DNA of 64,000 nucleotides from Thalassospira sp. TSL5-1 (GCF_001907695.1 NZ_KV880638.1:1537297-1601296); one strand, 5' to 3'. Counted from the first letter of the stretch, positions 47,206-56,396 are shown. The notes: generated from the sequence alone by a model not told the origin. Translations and numbers: made by a program.

Positions 47206-49116
47206 ATGCCGGGTCGCTACCAGGATATTTACGCCCAATCCATTGCTGATCGTGAGACATTCTGGGCGGATGCCGCCAATGCCCTGTCCTGGGATAAAAA
47301 ATGGGACAAGGTGATTGATCTGGACGCCAAGCCGGTACCGCGCTGGTTTGTGGGTGGTATGGTCAATACCTGTTATAACGCGCTGGACCGCCAGATCGAA
47401 GAAGGTCGCGGGGCGCAAAATGCCCTGATTTACGACAGCCCGGTCACCGATACGGTTGCCCACTACACCTATACCGAATTGCGCGACGAAGTGGCGAAAC
47501 TTGCCGGGGCGATGCGCGCACGCGGTGTTGCCAAGGGCGACCTTGTGATTATTTACATGCCGATGATCCCGCAGGCGGCAATGGCGATGCTGGCCTGTGC
47601 GCGGATCGGGGCCATTCATTCGGTCGTGTTTGGCGGTTTTGCCGCCCACGAGCTGGCAACCCGCATTAATGATGCCAAACCAAAACTAATCCTGTCGGCC
47701 AGTTGTGGCATCGAAGGCAGCCGTGTGATTGCCTATAAACCCTTGCTGGACCGCGCGATTGAGCAGGCCACCCACAACCCGGAAACGGTTTTTGTCTGGC
47801 AGCGGCCCCAGGCAACCGCCGAAATGAACGATGGCCGCGATTTTGACTGGGCCGATGAATGTGCGGCCGCCAGCCCGGCTGACTGTGTATCGGTTGCGGC
47901 TACTGACCCGCTTTATGTGCTTTATACATCCGGCACGACCGGCCAGCCCAAAGGCGTTGTGCGCGATAATGGCGGGCATATGGTGGCGCTGCATTGGTCG
48001 ATGAGAAACATTTATGGGGTTTCTGCCGGTGATGTTTTTTGGGCGGCATCGGATGTGGGCTGGGTTGTTGGCCATTCCTATATTGTTTATGGCCCGCTTT
48101 TGGCCGGTTGCACCACGGTGATGTATGAGGGCAAGCCGGTGGGCACGCCCGATGCCGGGGCCTTCTGGCGGGTTATTTCGCAGCACGGGGTCAAGGCGCT
48201 GTTTACCGCCCCTACGGCCTTTCGTGCCATCAAGCGCGACGACCCCAATGCCGAATTGATGAAAAATTACGACCTGTCGTGTTTTGAGGCCCTGTATCTG
48301 GCAGGGGAACGGTCCGACCCGGACACATTGCAATGGGCAGAGCGGCATTTGCAGGTGCCGGTGATTGACCATTGGTGGCAAACCGAAACCGGCTGGTCGA
48401 TTTGCGCCAACCCGCGCGGCATTGAATTGATGCCGATTAAATATGGCTCCCCCACCGTTGCGGTATGCGGCTGGGATGTGCGCGTGGTGGATGAAGGGTG
48501 CCACGAAGTACCGCGTGGCAAGATTGGTGCACTGGTCGCAAAACTTCCCTTGCCGCCGGGAACCCTGCCAACCCTTTGGCAGAATGACGAACGGTTTGTC
48601 TCCTCGTATCTTGCGGAATATCCGGGATATTACGCCACGGGCGATGCCGGTTTCATTGACGAGGATGGCTATATTTACGTGATGTCGCGCACCGATGACA
48701 TTATCAATGTTGCCGGGCATCGCCTGTCCACCGGGGCAATGGAAGAGGTTTTGTCAGGCCATCAGGATGTTGCCGAATGTGCGGTGATTGGTGTGCATGA
48801 TGACCTTAAGGGGCAGGTGCCGTTGGGCTTTTTGGTGTTAAAGGCCGGGGTGAACCGCCCGGATGAGGAAGTAGTCGCCGAAGTGATTGCCATGGTGCGC
48901 GACCAGATTGGCCCGGTTGCCGCCTTTAAGCAGGCCACGGTGGTGGATCGTTTACCCAAAACCCGGTCGGGTAAAATTCTGCGCCGGACCATGCGTTCGA
49001 TTGCCGATGGTGAAAGCTATAAGACCCCGGCAACGATTGATGATCCGGCGATTTTGCCCGAAATCACCACGGCGCTCCGCGATATTGGCTACGCCCGTGA
49101 GGCGGCCGGGAACTAA
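47206..49116 (+). CDS. prpE: Propionyl-CoA synthetase
   Basis: 636 residues of the AMP-forming acyl-CoA synthetase family, propionate type: YQDIYAQSIADRETFWADAA, the P-loop VLYTSGTTGQPKGVVRDNGG (about 240-259), WWQTETGWSI, GYYATGDAGFIDEDGYIYVMSRTDDIINVAGHR and the catalytic Lys in RLPKTRSGKILRR (about 590). Start ATG 47206 with GGGAGG upstream. Activates propionate (or acetate less well) for the methylcitrate or methylmalonyl route. No prpBCD genes are adjacent. Its terminator hairpin (49240-49275) overlaps the end of the opposing MFS gene. Confidence 0.9.
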   Translation: MPGRYQDIYAQSIADRETFWADAANALSWDKKWDKVIDLDAKPVPRWFVGGMVNTCYNALDRQIEEGRGAQNALIYDSPVTDTVAHYTYTELRDEVAKLAGAMRARGVAKGDLVIIYMPMIPQAAMAMLACARIGAIHSVVFGGFAAHELATRINDAKPKLILSASCGIEGSRVIAYKPLLDRAIEQATHNPETVFVWQRPQATAEMNDGRDFDWADECAAASPADCVSVAATDPLYVLYTSGTTGQPKGVVRDNGGHMVALHWSMRNIYGVSAGDVFWAASDVGWVVGHSYIVYGPLLAGCTTVMYEGKPVGTPDAGAFWRVISQHGVKALFTAPTAFRAIKRDDPNAELMKNYDLSCFEALYLAGERSDPDTLQWAERHLQVPVIDHWWQTETGWSICANPRGIELMPIKYGSPTVAVCGWDVRVVDEGCHEVPRGKIGALVAKLPLPPGTLPTLWQNDERFVSSYLAEYPGYYATGDAGFIDEDGYIYVMSRTDDIINVAGHRLSTGAMEEVLSGHQDVAECAVIGVHDDLKGQVPLGFLVLKAGVNRPDEEVVAEVIAMVRDQIGPVAAFKQATVVDRLPKTRSGKILRRTMRSIADGESYKTPATIDDPAILPEITTALRDIGYAREAAGN

Positions 49117-49239
49117 GTGTTTTGATCCCATCACTGCCGTGACATTGGTGATATTGGCAATGTGACGGTAGCCAGGGCAACACTCCGTTCGGGCCTGTCC
49201 TGCCGATGTACCTACCTTGTTGGGCCCGAATGTCCTTGA

Positions 49240-49275
49240 CCGTCCGCGACCTTTTCAGGTGGCGGACGGCTTTTT
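49240..49275 (+). terminator. Intrinsic terminator of prpE, overlapping the MFS gene end
   Basis: CCGTCCGC / GCGGACGG arms with an inner ACCT / AGGT stem, followed by CTTTTT. The MFS stop codon (49255-49257, minus strand) lies in the loop region. Confidence 0.82.
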
Positions 49276-50481
49276 ATGTAAAACGGCATAAAGCGCGATT
49301 GCGCCAACCAGGGTTGCCAGCGCCAGCAGGCATAAAATGGCCAGGGTTGCCTTGGCCCCCACGCCATTAATTGCGAAGGCAAAAAATGATGGTGCGAGGG
49401 CTGACAGGATGAAGCCCGGCAGCAGCAGGCGGCCCACCTGCGTGCCATAATGTGCGGGATCAAAAATCAGTAACGGGACGGTGCCGCGCGTAATTGTCAG
49501 GATGCCGTTTGCCGCACCAAAGCTGATGCAAAAAACGATGGCAGCCAGGATCGAAAACCCGGCGGCAAAGCCAATGATAAAGGAGACGAGCAACAGGGCG
49601 GAGGCAAACAGGGTGATCGTTACCGGGTTGAAATTGCGCCCAAACAGGATTTCGGCCAGCCGGGAGGCCAATTGCCCAAAACCACGCAAACTGGCGATAT
49701 TGATTGCCTGTGCCATAACCAGCCCCAACCCTGCCAATAGCGGTATCATATGGGCGGACATGGCGGCATTAATGATATTGATCAGCGACATGATAAAGGC
49801 ATAGAGCAACCCGCACATCATTTGCTGACGTGGATCAAGCGGCGTGTCGGCGGCCATTTTATGGTTTGCCATCGTGACGAGCACGGGTTCTGACGGCTTT
49901 TCGTGATCTGGCATTATGCTGGCAGGTTTGCCTTTTGCCGGTATCGACAGGTTCAGCGGGATTGCCAGCAGGGCAAAGCCGGCATAACAAAACAATGCCC
50001 CCATCAGCCCAAAGCGGGCATCAAGATAATGCCCCAGCGGCCAAAAGATTGTGGAGGCCAACCCGCCAAACAGGGTGATTTGCCCCATCGCCCGTCTGGC
50101 ATGGACACCCCCAAGACGGGCCAGGGTGGCAAAGGCGGCATCATAAAGGGTGAGGCGCATGGCGATACCCAGTAAGAACCATGCGGTGAAATAGCCCCAA
50201 AGCGAGCTGGTCAGGGCAAGCAGGAGACAACCTGCTGCGTGAAACACGGCACCTGCCACCATGACCGGTCGGCCCCCATGACGGTCAATCAAGCGGCCGC
50301 ATAGCGGGGATACGGCCCCCATCACCAGCAGGGCAAAGGAAAAACCCGCATAAATGATGGCATCATTCCAGCCGTTTAAGACAGCCAGCCCGGGGCCAAA
50401 ATTGCCAATCAGATAATAGCTGGTGCCCCATCCAATTAACTGGCCGATGCCAAGACGAATGACCAGCCCGGTGGTGATCAT
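49255..50481 (-). CDS. Major facilitator superfamily transporter
   Basis: 408 residues with about 12 membrane helices. Start ATG 50481 (MITTGLVIRLGIGQLIGWGT). MFS signature-like segments: GRLIDRHGGRPVMVAG (motif A region after the second helix), and the loop around residues 195-215 carries a charged HEKPSEP insert. The substrate is unknown. Its start overlaps the end of the upstream acetyltransferase by 4 bp, so the two are translated together; with the LysR gene opposite it looks like a drug- or metabolite-efflux unit. Confidence 0.85.
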   Translation of the reverse strand: MITTGLVIRLGIGQLIGWGTSYYLIGNFGPGLAVLNGWNDAIIYAGFSFALLVMGAVSPLCGRLIDRHGGRPVMVAGAVFHAAGCLLLALTSSLWGYFTAWFLLGIAMRLTLYDAAFATLARLGGVHARRAMGQITLFGGLASTIFWPLGHYLDARFGLMGALFCYAGFALLAIPLNLSIPAKGKPASIMPDHEKPSEPVLVTMANHKMAADTPLDPRQQMMCGLLYAFIMSLINIINAAMSAHMIPLLAGLGLVMAQAINIASLRGFGQLASRLAEILFGRNFNPVTITLFASALLLVSFIIGFAAGFSILAAIVFCISFGAANGILTITRGTVPLLIFDPAHYGTQVGRLLLPGFILSALAPSFFAFAINGVGAKATLAILCLLALATLVGAIALYAVLHKKPSAT

Positions 50482-51131
50482 TTTGTGCTGGGGGTTTCGA
50501 GTGGTAATGTTGCTGCAGGTATCAGGGGGGCAGCGGAATGCAGGGGGCGCTGCATCAGCACGGAATCAAGCCATCGGCCAAATTTATAACCCACATTGTA
50601 AAATGTGCCTGTGATGACGAAGCCGTGTTTGCGATGCAGGGCAAGCGAGCCCTTATTGGCGCTGTCACCCACAGCGGCAATCATTTGCCGCCACGGTCCG
50701 GCCTCGCATCGCATGATCAAGTGATGCAGCAAAAGGCTGCCAATGCCTTTGCCATGATATTCTGGCGCAACATAGATCGAATCCTCGACCGTATGGCGAT
50801 AAGCCGACCGCGGGCGATAGGGCCCGGCATAGGCATAACCGCATAGCTGGCCGGTTTCACCATCAATGGCAGCCAGGTAGGGATAGCCTTTTTCCAGCAG
50901 TGCGGCCAGGCGGTGGGCCAGTTCGGTTTCGTTCGGGGTGATTTCCTCAAACGATGCGGTGCCTTCCTCGACCGCCTGGCGGTAAATGCGGTGAATGGCG
51001 GGAATATCAGATGTTACAGCATCGCGGATTTTGATTGTGCCATGCCGCGTATTCGGGCTGTCGATATCTGAAATAATGCAGCCAGCAGATTGGCAGGATG
51101 GCAGCATTTCCTGGGTGTCGGGCATTGGCAT
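50478..51131 (-). CDS. GNAT acetyltransferase, phosphinothricin-acetyltransferase-like (copy 1)
   Basis: 217 residues. Acetyltransferase domain (about 34-200) in the PAT/Bar style: IRDAVTSDIPAIHRIYRQAVEEG, CGYAYAGPYRPRSAYRHTVEDSIYV, the acetyl-CoA loop GKGIGSLLLHHLI and LHRKHGFVITGTFYNVGYKFGRWLDSVLMQR. Such enzymes acetylate phosphinothricin, methionine sulfoximine or other amino-acid analogues. It overlaps the MFS start by 4 bp and lies 64 bp after its paralogue, with a longer N terminus (about 30 residues) lacking homology. Confidence 0.83.
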   Translation of the reverse strand: MPMPDTQEMLPSCQSAGCIISDIDSPNTRHGTIKIRDAVTSDIPAIHRIYRQAVEEGTASFEEITPNETELAHRLAALLEKGYPYLAAIDGETGQLCGYAYAGPYRPRSAYRHTVEDSIYVAPEYHGKGIGSLLLHHLIMRCEAGPWRQMIAAVGDSANKGSLALHRKHGFVITGTFYNVGYKFGRWLDSVLMQRPLHSAAPLIPAATLPLETPSTK

Positions 51132-51195
51132 GTCTCTGTTTTCAAAAGGCTATATCGCATGCGCAAAACATGCGTTGATTGTTGTGCCGTGTTGC

Positions 51196-51783
51196 TTACT
51201 TCAGGGGGCGTTGCATCAAGACACAGTCAAGCCAGCGGTCAAGTTTGAAGCCGATATTGCGTAATGTGCCAACCAGTTCAAACCCATATTTGCGGTGCAG
51301 GGCAATCGATCCTTTGTTCTGGCTGTCGCCAATAACCGCGACCATTTGACGCCACGGTCCCTTCTCGCATCGGGCAATGAGGTGCTGCATCAAAATACTG
51401 CCAATGCCCTGACCGTGAAATTCCGGCAGGATATAAATGGAATCCTCAATCGAATGGCGATAGGCCGCGCGTGGGCGATAAGGCCCGGCATAGGCATAAC
51501 CGCATAGCTGGCCGGTTTCGCGCTCTATTGCGACAAGATAGGGAAAGTTCTTTTCCTGCAAAGCCTTCTGACGGCGGGCCATTTCTTCAATGTCAGGGGC
51601 AATTTCCTCAAAGGATGCAGTACCCTCTTCGACGGCCTGTCGGTAAATACCCTGAATGGCGGGGATATCCGACGGGGCTGCATCGCGGATCAGAAATTTT
51701 CCGGTCTCAATGTCGGTGTTTTCGGTGAGTTCACTTGCTGGCATGGCGGCGGTGGGGGCTGTTTGGGTGTGTGTGTCCGACAT
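51196..51783 (-). CDS. GNAT acetyltransferase, phosphinothricin-acetyltransferase-like (copy 2)
   Basis: 195 residues, a close paralogue of the gene at 50478-51131 (the core around CGYAYAGPYRPRAAYRHSIE is nearly the same, about two-thirds identical by eye). First gene of the likely operon; ATG 51783, divergent from the LysR gene across 111 bp. Same inferred activity towards amino-acid-like toxins; the two copies may differ in substrate. Confidence 0.83.
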   Translation of the reverse strand: MSDTHTQTAPTAAMPASELTENTDIETGKFLIRDAAPSDIPAIQGIYRQAVEEGTASFEEIAPDIEEMARRQKALQEKNFPYLVAIERETGQLCGYAYAGPYRPRAAYRHSIEDSIYILPEFHGQGIGSILMQHLIARCEKGPWRQMVAVIGDSQNKGSIALHRKYGFELVGTLRNIGFKLDRWLDCVLMQRPLK

Positions 51784-51856
51784 GGATATGACTTTGATTG
51801 TTGTGATGTATTGTCGGGGATTGGCAAAACATAGATTGTTTTTTACTATCAGTGTT

Positions 51857-51878
51857 CATTTGAATTTTTATGCAAATG
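51857..51878. promoter_or_regulatory. Candidate LysR operator
   Basis: CATTTG-N10-CAAATG, a dyad in the LysR-acetyltransferase gap, matching the T-N11-A style of LysR sites, 17 bp before the LysR start. Confidence 0.45.
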
Positions 51879-51894
51879 ATAAGGTGTTTTTATA

Positions 51895-52803
51895 GTGCGT
51901 GGGTTCAACCTTGACCAATTGCAGGCCTTTGCCGATGTGGTGGATTTGGGCAGTTTTTCAGCCGCGGCAGAGCGCCGAAACCTGAGCCAGCCCGCAGTTA
52001 GCCAGCAGGTTAAACTTTTGGAAACGCGCCTTGGCGTAAGGCTGATTGAACGGATTGGTAAACGTGCCATGCCAACGGCAGCAGGCCAGGTATTGCGTGC
52101 GCAAATTGGCCCGATTGATCAGGCAGTTCGCAATGCCCTGGATGCCGTTGCGCCGTTTGGAAAAGGTGTTAAGGGGCAGGTGCGGATTGGATGTGGCGCA
52201 ACGGCCTGTATTTACTTTTTACCGGCGGTTTTGGCCGGTATTCAGCAGGATTATCCGGACTTGGAAATATCGGTGAAAACTGGCAATACGGTCGATATGG
52301 CGCGTTTGATCGAAAATAACGAGCTGGATATCGGCTTTGTGACCTTACCCCTGGCGAGCCGTGCGCTTGAAATCACCCCGGTGATGAAAGACCCGTTCGT
52401 GGCAATTTTTGCGGCCGACCATTTGGCGCCAGGCCCGGTTTCGCCCCCTGAAATGGTGCAAATGCCGCTTGTCCTGTTTGAACAGGGGGCAAATACCCGA
52501 ACGCTTGCTGATGGCTGGTTACGTCGTGCCGGGAGCCATTTTCGCCCGGTGATGGAACTGGGCAGCGTCGAAGCAATCAAGGAACTGGTTGGGGCGGGGC
52601 TGGGGGCATCGATTTTGCCATCAATGGCCGTGATCGACGGGCGGTCAAACCTGCCAGTGCGGGCCCGCCCACTGGAACCGGCAATGGGCCGCGACCTTGC
52701 CATTGTGATGCGGCGGGACAAAACCCTAACCCTGGGTTTGCGGGCGGTGCGGGACGGCATTATCGCCGCTGCCCAAAAGGACCATGTGCAAAATGACACG
52801 TAA
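51895..52803 (+). CDS. LysR family transcriptional regulator
   Basis: 302 residues. Winged HTH (about 1-62: FNLDQLQAFADVVDLGSFSA, LSQPAVSQQVKLLE) followed by a LysR substrate-binding domain (about 90-295). GTG start 51895 with AAGGTG upstream. Divergent from the acetyltransferase-acetyltransferase-MFS genes, so it likely controls them in response to their substrate. Ligand unknown. Confidence 0.9.
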   Translation: MRGFNLDQLQAFADVVDLGSFSAAAERRNLSQPAVSQQVKLLETRLGVRLIERIGKRAMPTAAGQVLRAQIGPIDQAVRNALDAVAPFGKGVKGQVRIGCGATACIYFLPAVLAGIQQDYPDLEISVKTGNTVDMARLIENNELDIGFVTLPLASRALEITPVMKDPFVAIFAADHLAPGPVSPPEMVQMPLVLFEQGANTRTLADGWLRRAGSHFRPVMELGSVEAIKELVGAGLGASILPSMAVIDGRSNLPVRARPLEPAMGRDLAIVMRRDKTLTLGLRAVRDGIIAAAQKDHVQNDT

Positions 52804-52811
52804 CTTGAAGT

Positions 52812-53621
52812 CTAATGGTCTTCCGGGACGTAAAATGTTGGAAATTCGGCGTCAGGTTCCGGCACATGTAGTTCGACACCGGATTTGTGAATCATCGCGC
52901 TCATGGCATCGGGGGGTGCAGTGTTGGTGAAAAAGGCGGTAACCTGCGAAATATTGCCGCCACGAACCACCGCGTTACGGCCGAACTTGGTGTGATCGGC
53001 GACCAGATAGTTTTGGCGTGAGTTGGCAAGGATCGCCGAACGTGCCCGCACTTCATGTTCGTCAAAATCAAGCAGGCTGCCATCCGGATCAATGCCGCCC
53101 ACACCGAAAATACCGTAATCAACCTTGTAGCTGTTGAAAAATGCCTCAACCTCTGGCCCCAGAACATCGCGGTCCCGGTTGCGCAGTCGCCCGCCAATGA
53201 GTGTGACGTCAAAGCTGTCATTGGTGGCGGCGACATAGGCCACATTCAGGTTATTGGTAAAAATCCTTAGCGATCGATGCTGCAAAAGTGCGCTTGCCAC
53301 CAGTTCCGGTGTTGTGCCAATGGAAAAAAACAGCGACGCGCCATCTGGAATATGCCGGGCAACCTGGGCGGCGATTTTGCGTTTTTCATTCACATGCAAA
53401 ACCTTGCGCGCCCGATAGGCGATGTTTTCATGCTCCAGTGCGGGTTCGACACCACCATGACGGCGGCGCAGCAACCCTTCTTCGCATAAGGCGTTAACAT
53501 CCCGGCGGATGGTCTGGGCTGTCACCTGAAAGCGGTCGGCAAGGTCTTCGATGGTACGAAAACCGTCGGCGCGGACTGTTTCGACAATGCTGGCCTGACG
53601 TTCGGTTGGTCGTTTTTGCAT
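52812..53621 (-). CDS. DeoR/GlpR family transcriptional repressor
   Basis: 269 residues. DeoR-type winged HTH (ERQASIVETVRADGFRTIED, FQVTAQTIRRDVNALCEEGLLRRRHGG) and a sugar-phosphate-binding DeoRC domain (SLFFSIGTTPELVASAL, FTNNLNVAYVA, DYGIFGVGGID, YLVADHTKFGR). Most similar in style to GlpR, which binds glycerol-3-phosphate, but no glycerol gene is adjacent. Start ATG 53621. Ends 8 bp from the LysR gene end. Confidence 0.87.
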   Translation of the reverse strand: MQKRPTERQASIVETVRADGFRTIEDLADRFQVTAQTIRRDVNALCEEGLLRRRHGGVEPALEHENIAYRARKVLHVNEKRKIAAQVARHIPDGASLFFSIGTTPELVASALLQHRSLRIFTNNLNVAYVAATNDSFDVTLIGGRLRNRDRDVLGPEVEAFFNSYKVDYGIFGVGGIDPDGSLLDFDEHEVRARSAILANSRQNYLVADHTKFGRNAVVRGGNISQVTAFFTNTAPPDAMSAMIHKSGVELHVPEPDAEFPTFYVPEDH

Positions 53622-53736
53622 AAAATTGTTTTTCTATTGGCCTGTTTTAAGGTGCGAATGAATGCTAGCGCAGGCGCATTTCACTAATATGACGGTTCGG
53701 CTGCATTCATATGAAAACAATTTGAGGGGCCAAAAG

Positions 53737-53764
53737 AAAAAGGCCGCCTTTCAGCGACCTTTTT
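53737..53764 (-). terminator. Intrinsic terminator of trcR
   Basis: 11-bp stem on the minus strand (AAAAAGGTCGC / GCGGCCTTTTT, one G.U) with a 6-base loop and the T-run in the 3' arm, just past the trcR stop. Confidence 0.82.
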
Positions 53765-53783
53765 AACATGCGATGGAGACAAA

Positions 53784-54473
53784 TCAGCTGCGGAACAGGT
53801 TCTCGGCAGCTTCTTTGTAATTGACCGACGATTTGTTGCGGTCTTCGTCTTTGTGCTTTTCCTTTTCCGAACCGGGATATTCCGGCTCCGGACGGATCTG
53901 CAATTCTTCGGGCAGCGGATCGGGCTCGACATCGCGAACGATCTTTTCCGGGTTCTTGTTGCGCGCAATCACGACCTGTTTTTCAAGGTCGAGCTCGGTA
54001 CAAAGACCCATCGTCACCGGATTACGCGGGACGAGATTGGCTGAATTCCAGTGGCTACGATCGCGGATCTTGCCAATCGTGTCTTTGGTGGTGCCAATCA
54101 GTTTGCAAATCTGCGCATCGGCCAGTTCCGGGTGGTGCTTGAGCAACCAGGCAATGGCATTCGGACGATCCTGGCGTTTGGACACCGGGGTGTAACGCGC
54201 GCCTTTTGACTGTGAACGCGGACGCGGCAGGTCCGACTTTGCCAGTTTCAGGATCTGGCGTGGATCGGCTTCACAACGGCTGATTTCCGCCTGGGTCAAC
54301 TGGCCATTGGCGATCGGGTCGCGACCAACGATTCCCTGGCTGACATCGCCGTCGGCAATTGCCTGGATTTCAAGTTCATGCAACCCGGTGAAGGCGGCAA
54401 TCTGCCGGAATGACAAGCCGGTATTGTCGATAAGCCATACAGCAGTTGCTTTCGGCATGAGGGGCTGAGCCAT
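53784..54473 (-). CDS. trcR: Cell-cycle transcriptional regulator TrcR (DUF1013)
   Basis: 229 residues matching DUF1013/TrcR: AVWLIDNTGLSFRQIAAFTG, LHELEIQAIADGDVSQGI, a middle helix-turn-helix region (DRPNAIAWLLKHHPELADAQICKLIGTTKDTIGKIRDRSHW) and LVPRNPVTMGLCTELDLEKQV. In Caulobacter this family member is part of the cell-cycle circuit. ATG 54473 has GGAGGAATT upstream. The C-terminal tail is Glu/Lys-rich. Confidence 0.88.
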   Translation of the reverse strand: MAQPLMPKATAVWLIDNTGLSFRQIAAFTGLHELEIQAIADGDVSQGIVGRDPIANGQLTQAEISRCEADPRQILKLAKSDLPRPRSQSKGARYTPVSKRQDRPNAIAWLLKHHPELADAQICKLIGTTKDTIGKIRDRSHWNSANLVPRNPVTMGLCTELDLEKQVVIARNKNPEKIVRDVEPDPLPEELQIRPEPEYPGSEKEKHKDEDRNKSSVNYKEAAENLFRS

Positions 54474-54750
54474 AATTCCTCCTGTTATCATTTAACTTCT
54501 GGAGACCGGCGATGGGTAAAAGCCCAAAAACGCGGCAAGATCTGCCCCAGAATATAATCTCTTTTGATGATTCGGCAACGCAGCAGGTTAACCATAGGTT
54601 CGCCGTGCGCGACTCCCTAACGCATCACAGCGTTCTTTTCGGTCAATGCGCCGCTAAAAGCAACATTCTGTTGCATCTGACGGGCAATAATATTTTTACC
54701 CGCCAGATTTTTTGCCATTAAATGCCCTGTTAAACGGATTTGGTGCCGGT

Positions 54751-55758
54751 TCAGGTCATTTTCAGGACAACTTTGCCAATATGGTCGCCCTGTTTGAGGA
54801 TGTCGTGTGCGCTTTGTGCCGCATCAAACGCAACTTCGCGGTAAATCACCGGTTTGATCTTACCCTCCTCGATCAGCGGCCAGATGGTTTTGTGCAGGCG
54901 CTGTGCGATGGCGCCCTTTGCTGCAACCGGCTGGGCGCGCAGGGTGGATCCGGTCAGGGTCAAACGTTTGGTCAAAAGCGGCAGGAAGTTGGTATTGGCC
55001 TTTGGCCCGCCCAAAAAGGCGATCACGGCAATGCGTCCGTCCTGGGCGGCGCATTTGAAATTGCGTCCGATATAATCACCCGCCACCATATCAAGGATAA
55101 CATTGGCACCTTTGCCGTTGGTCATGTCCTTGACCGCTTCGACAAAATCCTGTTCGCGGTAATTGATCGCGTAATCAGCCCCCAGATCAAGGCAGGCCTG
55201 GCATTTGTCGGCACTTCCGGCGGTGGCAATCACCGTGGCCCCCAGGGCCTTTGCCATCTGGATGGCAGTGGTGCCAATGCCCGATGTGCCCCCATGTATC
55301 AAAAACACCTCGCCTTCCTGAAGGGCGGCCTTGTCAAACACGTTGTGCCAGACGGTGAAAAACGTTTCCGGCAGGCAGGCGGCTTCTATCAGGGACAAGC
55401 CTTTGGGAACCGGCAGGCATTGCGGGGCAGGGACAAGGGCATATTCGGCATAGGCCCCGCCGGCCACCAGCGCGCACACGGCCATGCCAGGTTCCAGGCC
55501 GTCGCAATCCTCTCCACAGGCAACAATATGGCCGGCCAGTTCCAGGCCTGGAATGTCAGACGCGCCAGGCGGGGGCGGATACATACCCGCAACCTGCATT
55601 AAATCAGGCCGGTTAACACCCGCAGCGGCGACCTTGACCAGAACTTCGCCTTTTCCCGGTGTGGGGCAGGGGGCTGTTTCCAGCGTCAATCTGCCGTTTT
55701 CCCCGCTATTTTCAATGGCGATGATTTTCATGCTTTCGGGAATTTTTTCCACATTCAT
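54751..55758 (-). CDS. NAD(P)H-quinone oxidoreductase (PIG3-type medium-chain dehydrogenase)
   Basis: About 335 residues of the zinc-independent MDR family, TIGR02824/PIG3-like: GVNRPDLMQVAGMYPPPPGASDIPGLE, then HGGTSGIGTTAIQMAKALGA (NAD(P) Rossmann motif, about 150). ATG 55758 (MNVEKIPESMKII) with AAAGGA upstream; a further ATG lies 9 codons inside. Reduces quinones by one electron or guards against reactive quinones. Divergent from the DUF1192 gene, and part of the trcR-qor-DUF1192-rcdA neighbourhood. Confidence 0.87.
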   Translation of the reverse strand: MNVEKIPESMKIIAIENSGENGRLTLETAPCPTPGKGEVLVKVAAAGVNRPDLMQVAGMYPPPPGASDIPGLELAGHIVACGEDCDGLEPGMAVCALVAGGAYAEYALVPAPQCLPVPKGLSLIEAACLPETFFTVWHNVFDKAALQEGEVFLIHGGTSGIGTTAIQMAKALGATVIATAGSADKCQACLDLGADYAINYREQDFVEAVKDMTNGKGANVILDMVAGDYIGRNFKCAAQDGRIAVIAFLGGPKANTNFLPLLTKRLTLTGSTLRAQPVAAKGAIAQRLHKTIWPLIEEGKIKPVIYREVAFDAAQSAHDILKQGDHIGKVVLKMT

Positions 55759-55932
55759 GGCGTATCCTTTATGGCGAAAGTGATGTTCGGTCATTATCTA
55801 GTCTGCAGATCGTAACGTGAAAGGCTTTTATTACCATATGGTTGTCAGGCCGTGCCCCAAGGCGGCAACCTCATGCTAACAATGGCCTTGGATGCAGTGT
55901 CCTTTTTGGCAAAACAACACTGGAGGGCGAAA

Positions 55933-56127
55933 ATGGATCAGAAAGAGATTTTGGCAAGTGCCGCAGCCGGTATGTCTGTCGGGATTCCCCGCAATCTGGA
56001 TGATATGTCGATTGAAAACCTTTTGGCTTATAAAACCGCCCTGCAAAGCGAAATTGACCGTGTCGAACAGACGCTTGTGGCGCGTGACGGTGTGCGAAAA
56101 GGGGCAGAGGCCCTGTTTCGGACCTGA
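55933..56127 (+). CDS. DUF1192 family small protein
   Basis: 64 residues: MDQKEILASAAAGMSVGIPR, then LDDMSIENLLAYKTALQSEI (coiled coil), RKGAEALFR. Matches DUF1192, a short alphaproteobacterial family usually encoded beside quinone oxidoreductase and cell-cycle genes. ATG 55933 has TGGAGGG upstream; the frame is open to 55852 without resemblance. Function unknown. Confidence 0.82.
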   Translation: MDQKEILASAAAGMSVGIPRNLDDMSIENLLAYKTALQSEIDRVEQTLVARDGVRKGAEALFRT

Positions 56128-56186
56128 TGATTTAGCTGGCAATTCATGGGGTTGTCATAAATTTGACAAAATAAACCCTGGGTTCA

Positions 56187-56214
56187 TTGAATGTTAATGC
56201 TGCCACCCTATATG
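56187..56214 (+). promoter_or_regulatory. Predicted promoter of small RNA candidate 1
   Basis: TTGAAT, 16-bp spacer, TATATG. Predicted start near 56221, where a 10-base-pair hairpin begins. An alternative TTGACA box lies at 56163. Confidence 0.4.
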
Positions 56215-56220
56215 TAAGAT

Positions 56221-56307
56221 CAAGGGTTCAGTGTTGACCCCTTGTCGAACGTGATGTTTCGATGCCTCCCTGTTAAACTGGGCCGCCCGTAAAAGGGCGG
56301 CTCTTTT
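56221..56307 (+). ncRNA. Small RNA candidate 1 with anti-Shine-Dalgarno stretch
   Basis: About 87 bases. A 5' hairpin CAAGGGTTCA / TGACCCCTTG (one mismatch, loop GTGT), a second short hairpin TCGAA / TTCGA, a single-stranded CCTCCC stretch (56266-56271), then a terminator (GCCGCCC / GGGCGGC, loop GTAAAA, TCTTTT). The layout and the CCUCCC segment are typical of alphaproteobacterial trans-acting sRNAs that block ribosome sites (AbcR and NfeR types carry similar stretches). No named family assigned. Confidence 0.5.
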
Positions 56308-56362
56308 CTTTTTGGGGCCATACGCACTAATACGCACGGTCACATTTCCGTCACTTATCCGC

Positions 56363-56390
56363 TTGACCGCACAATAGACCAGCGTATAGA
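56363..56390 (+). promoter_or_regulatory. Predicted promoter of small RNA candidate 2
   Basis: TTGACC, 16-bp spacer, TATAGA; start expected near 56397. Confidence 0.5.
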
Positions 56391-56396
56391 TTCGCA

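Noticed and set aside
54512..54721. 69-residue open frame between trcR and the quinone oxidoreductase
   Set aside because: No homology or ribosome site; it lies in the divergent region upstream of trcR.
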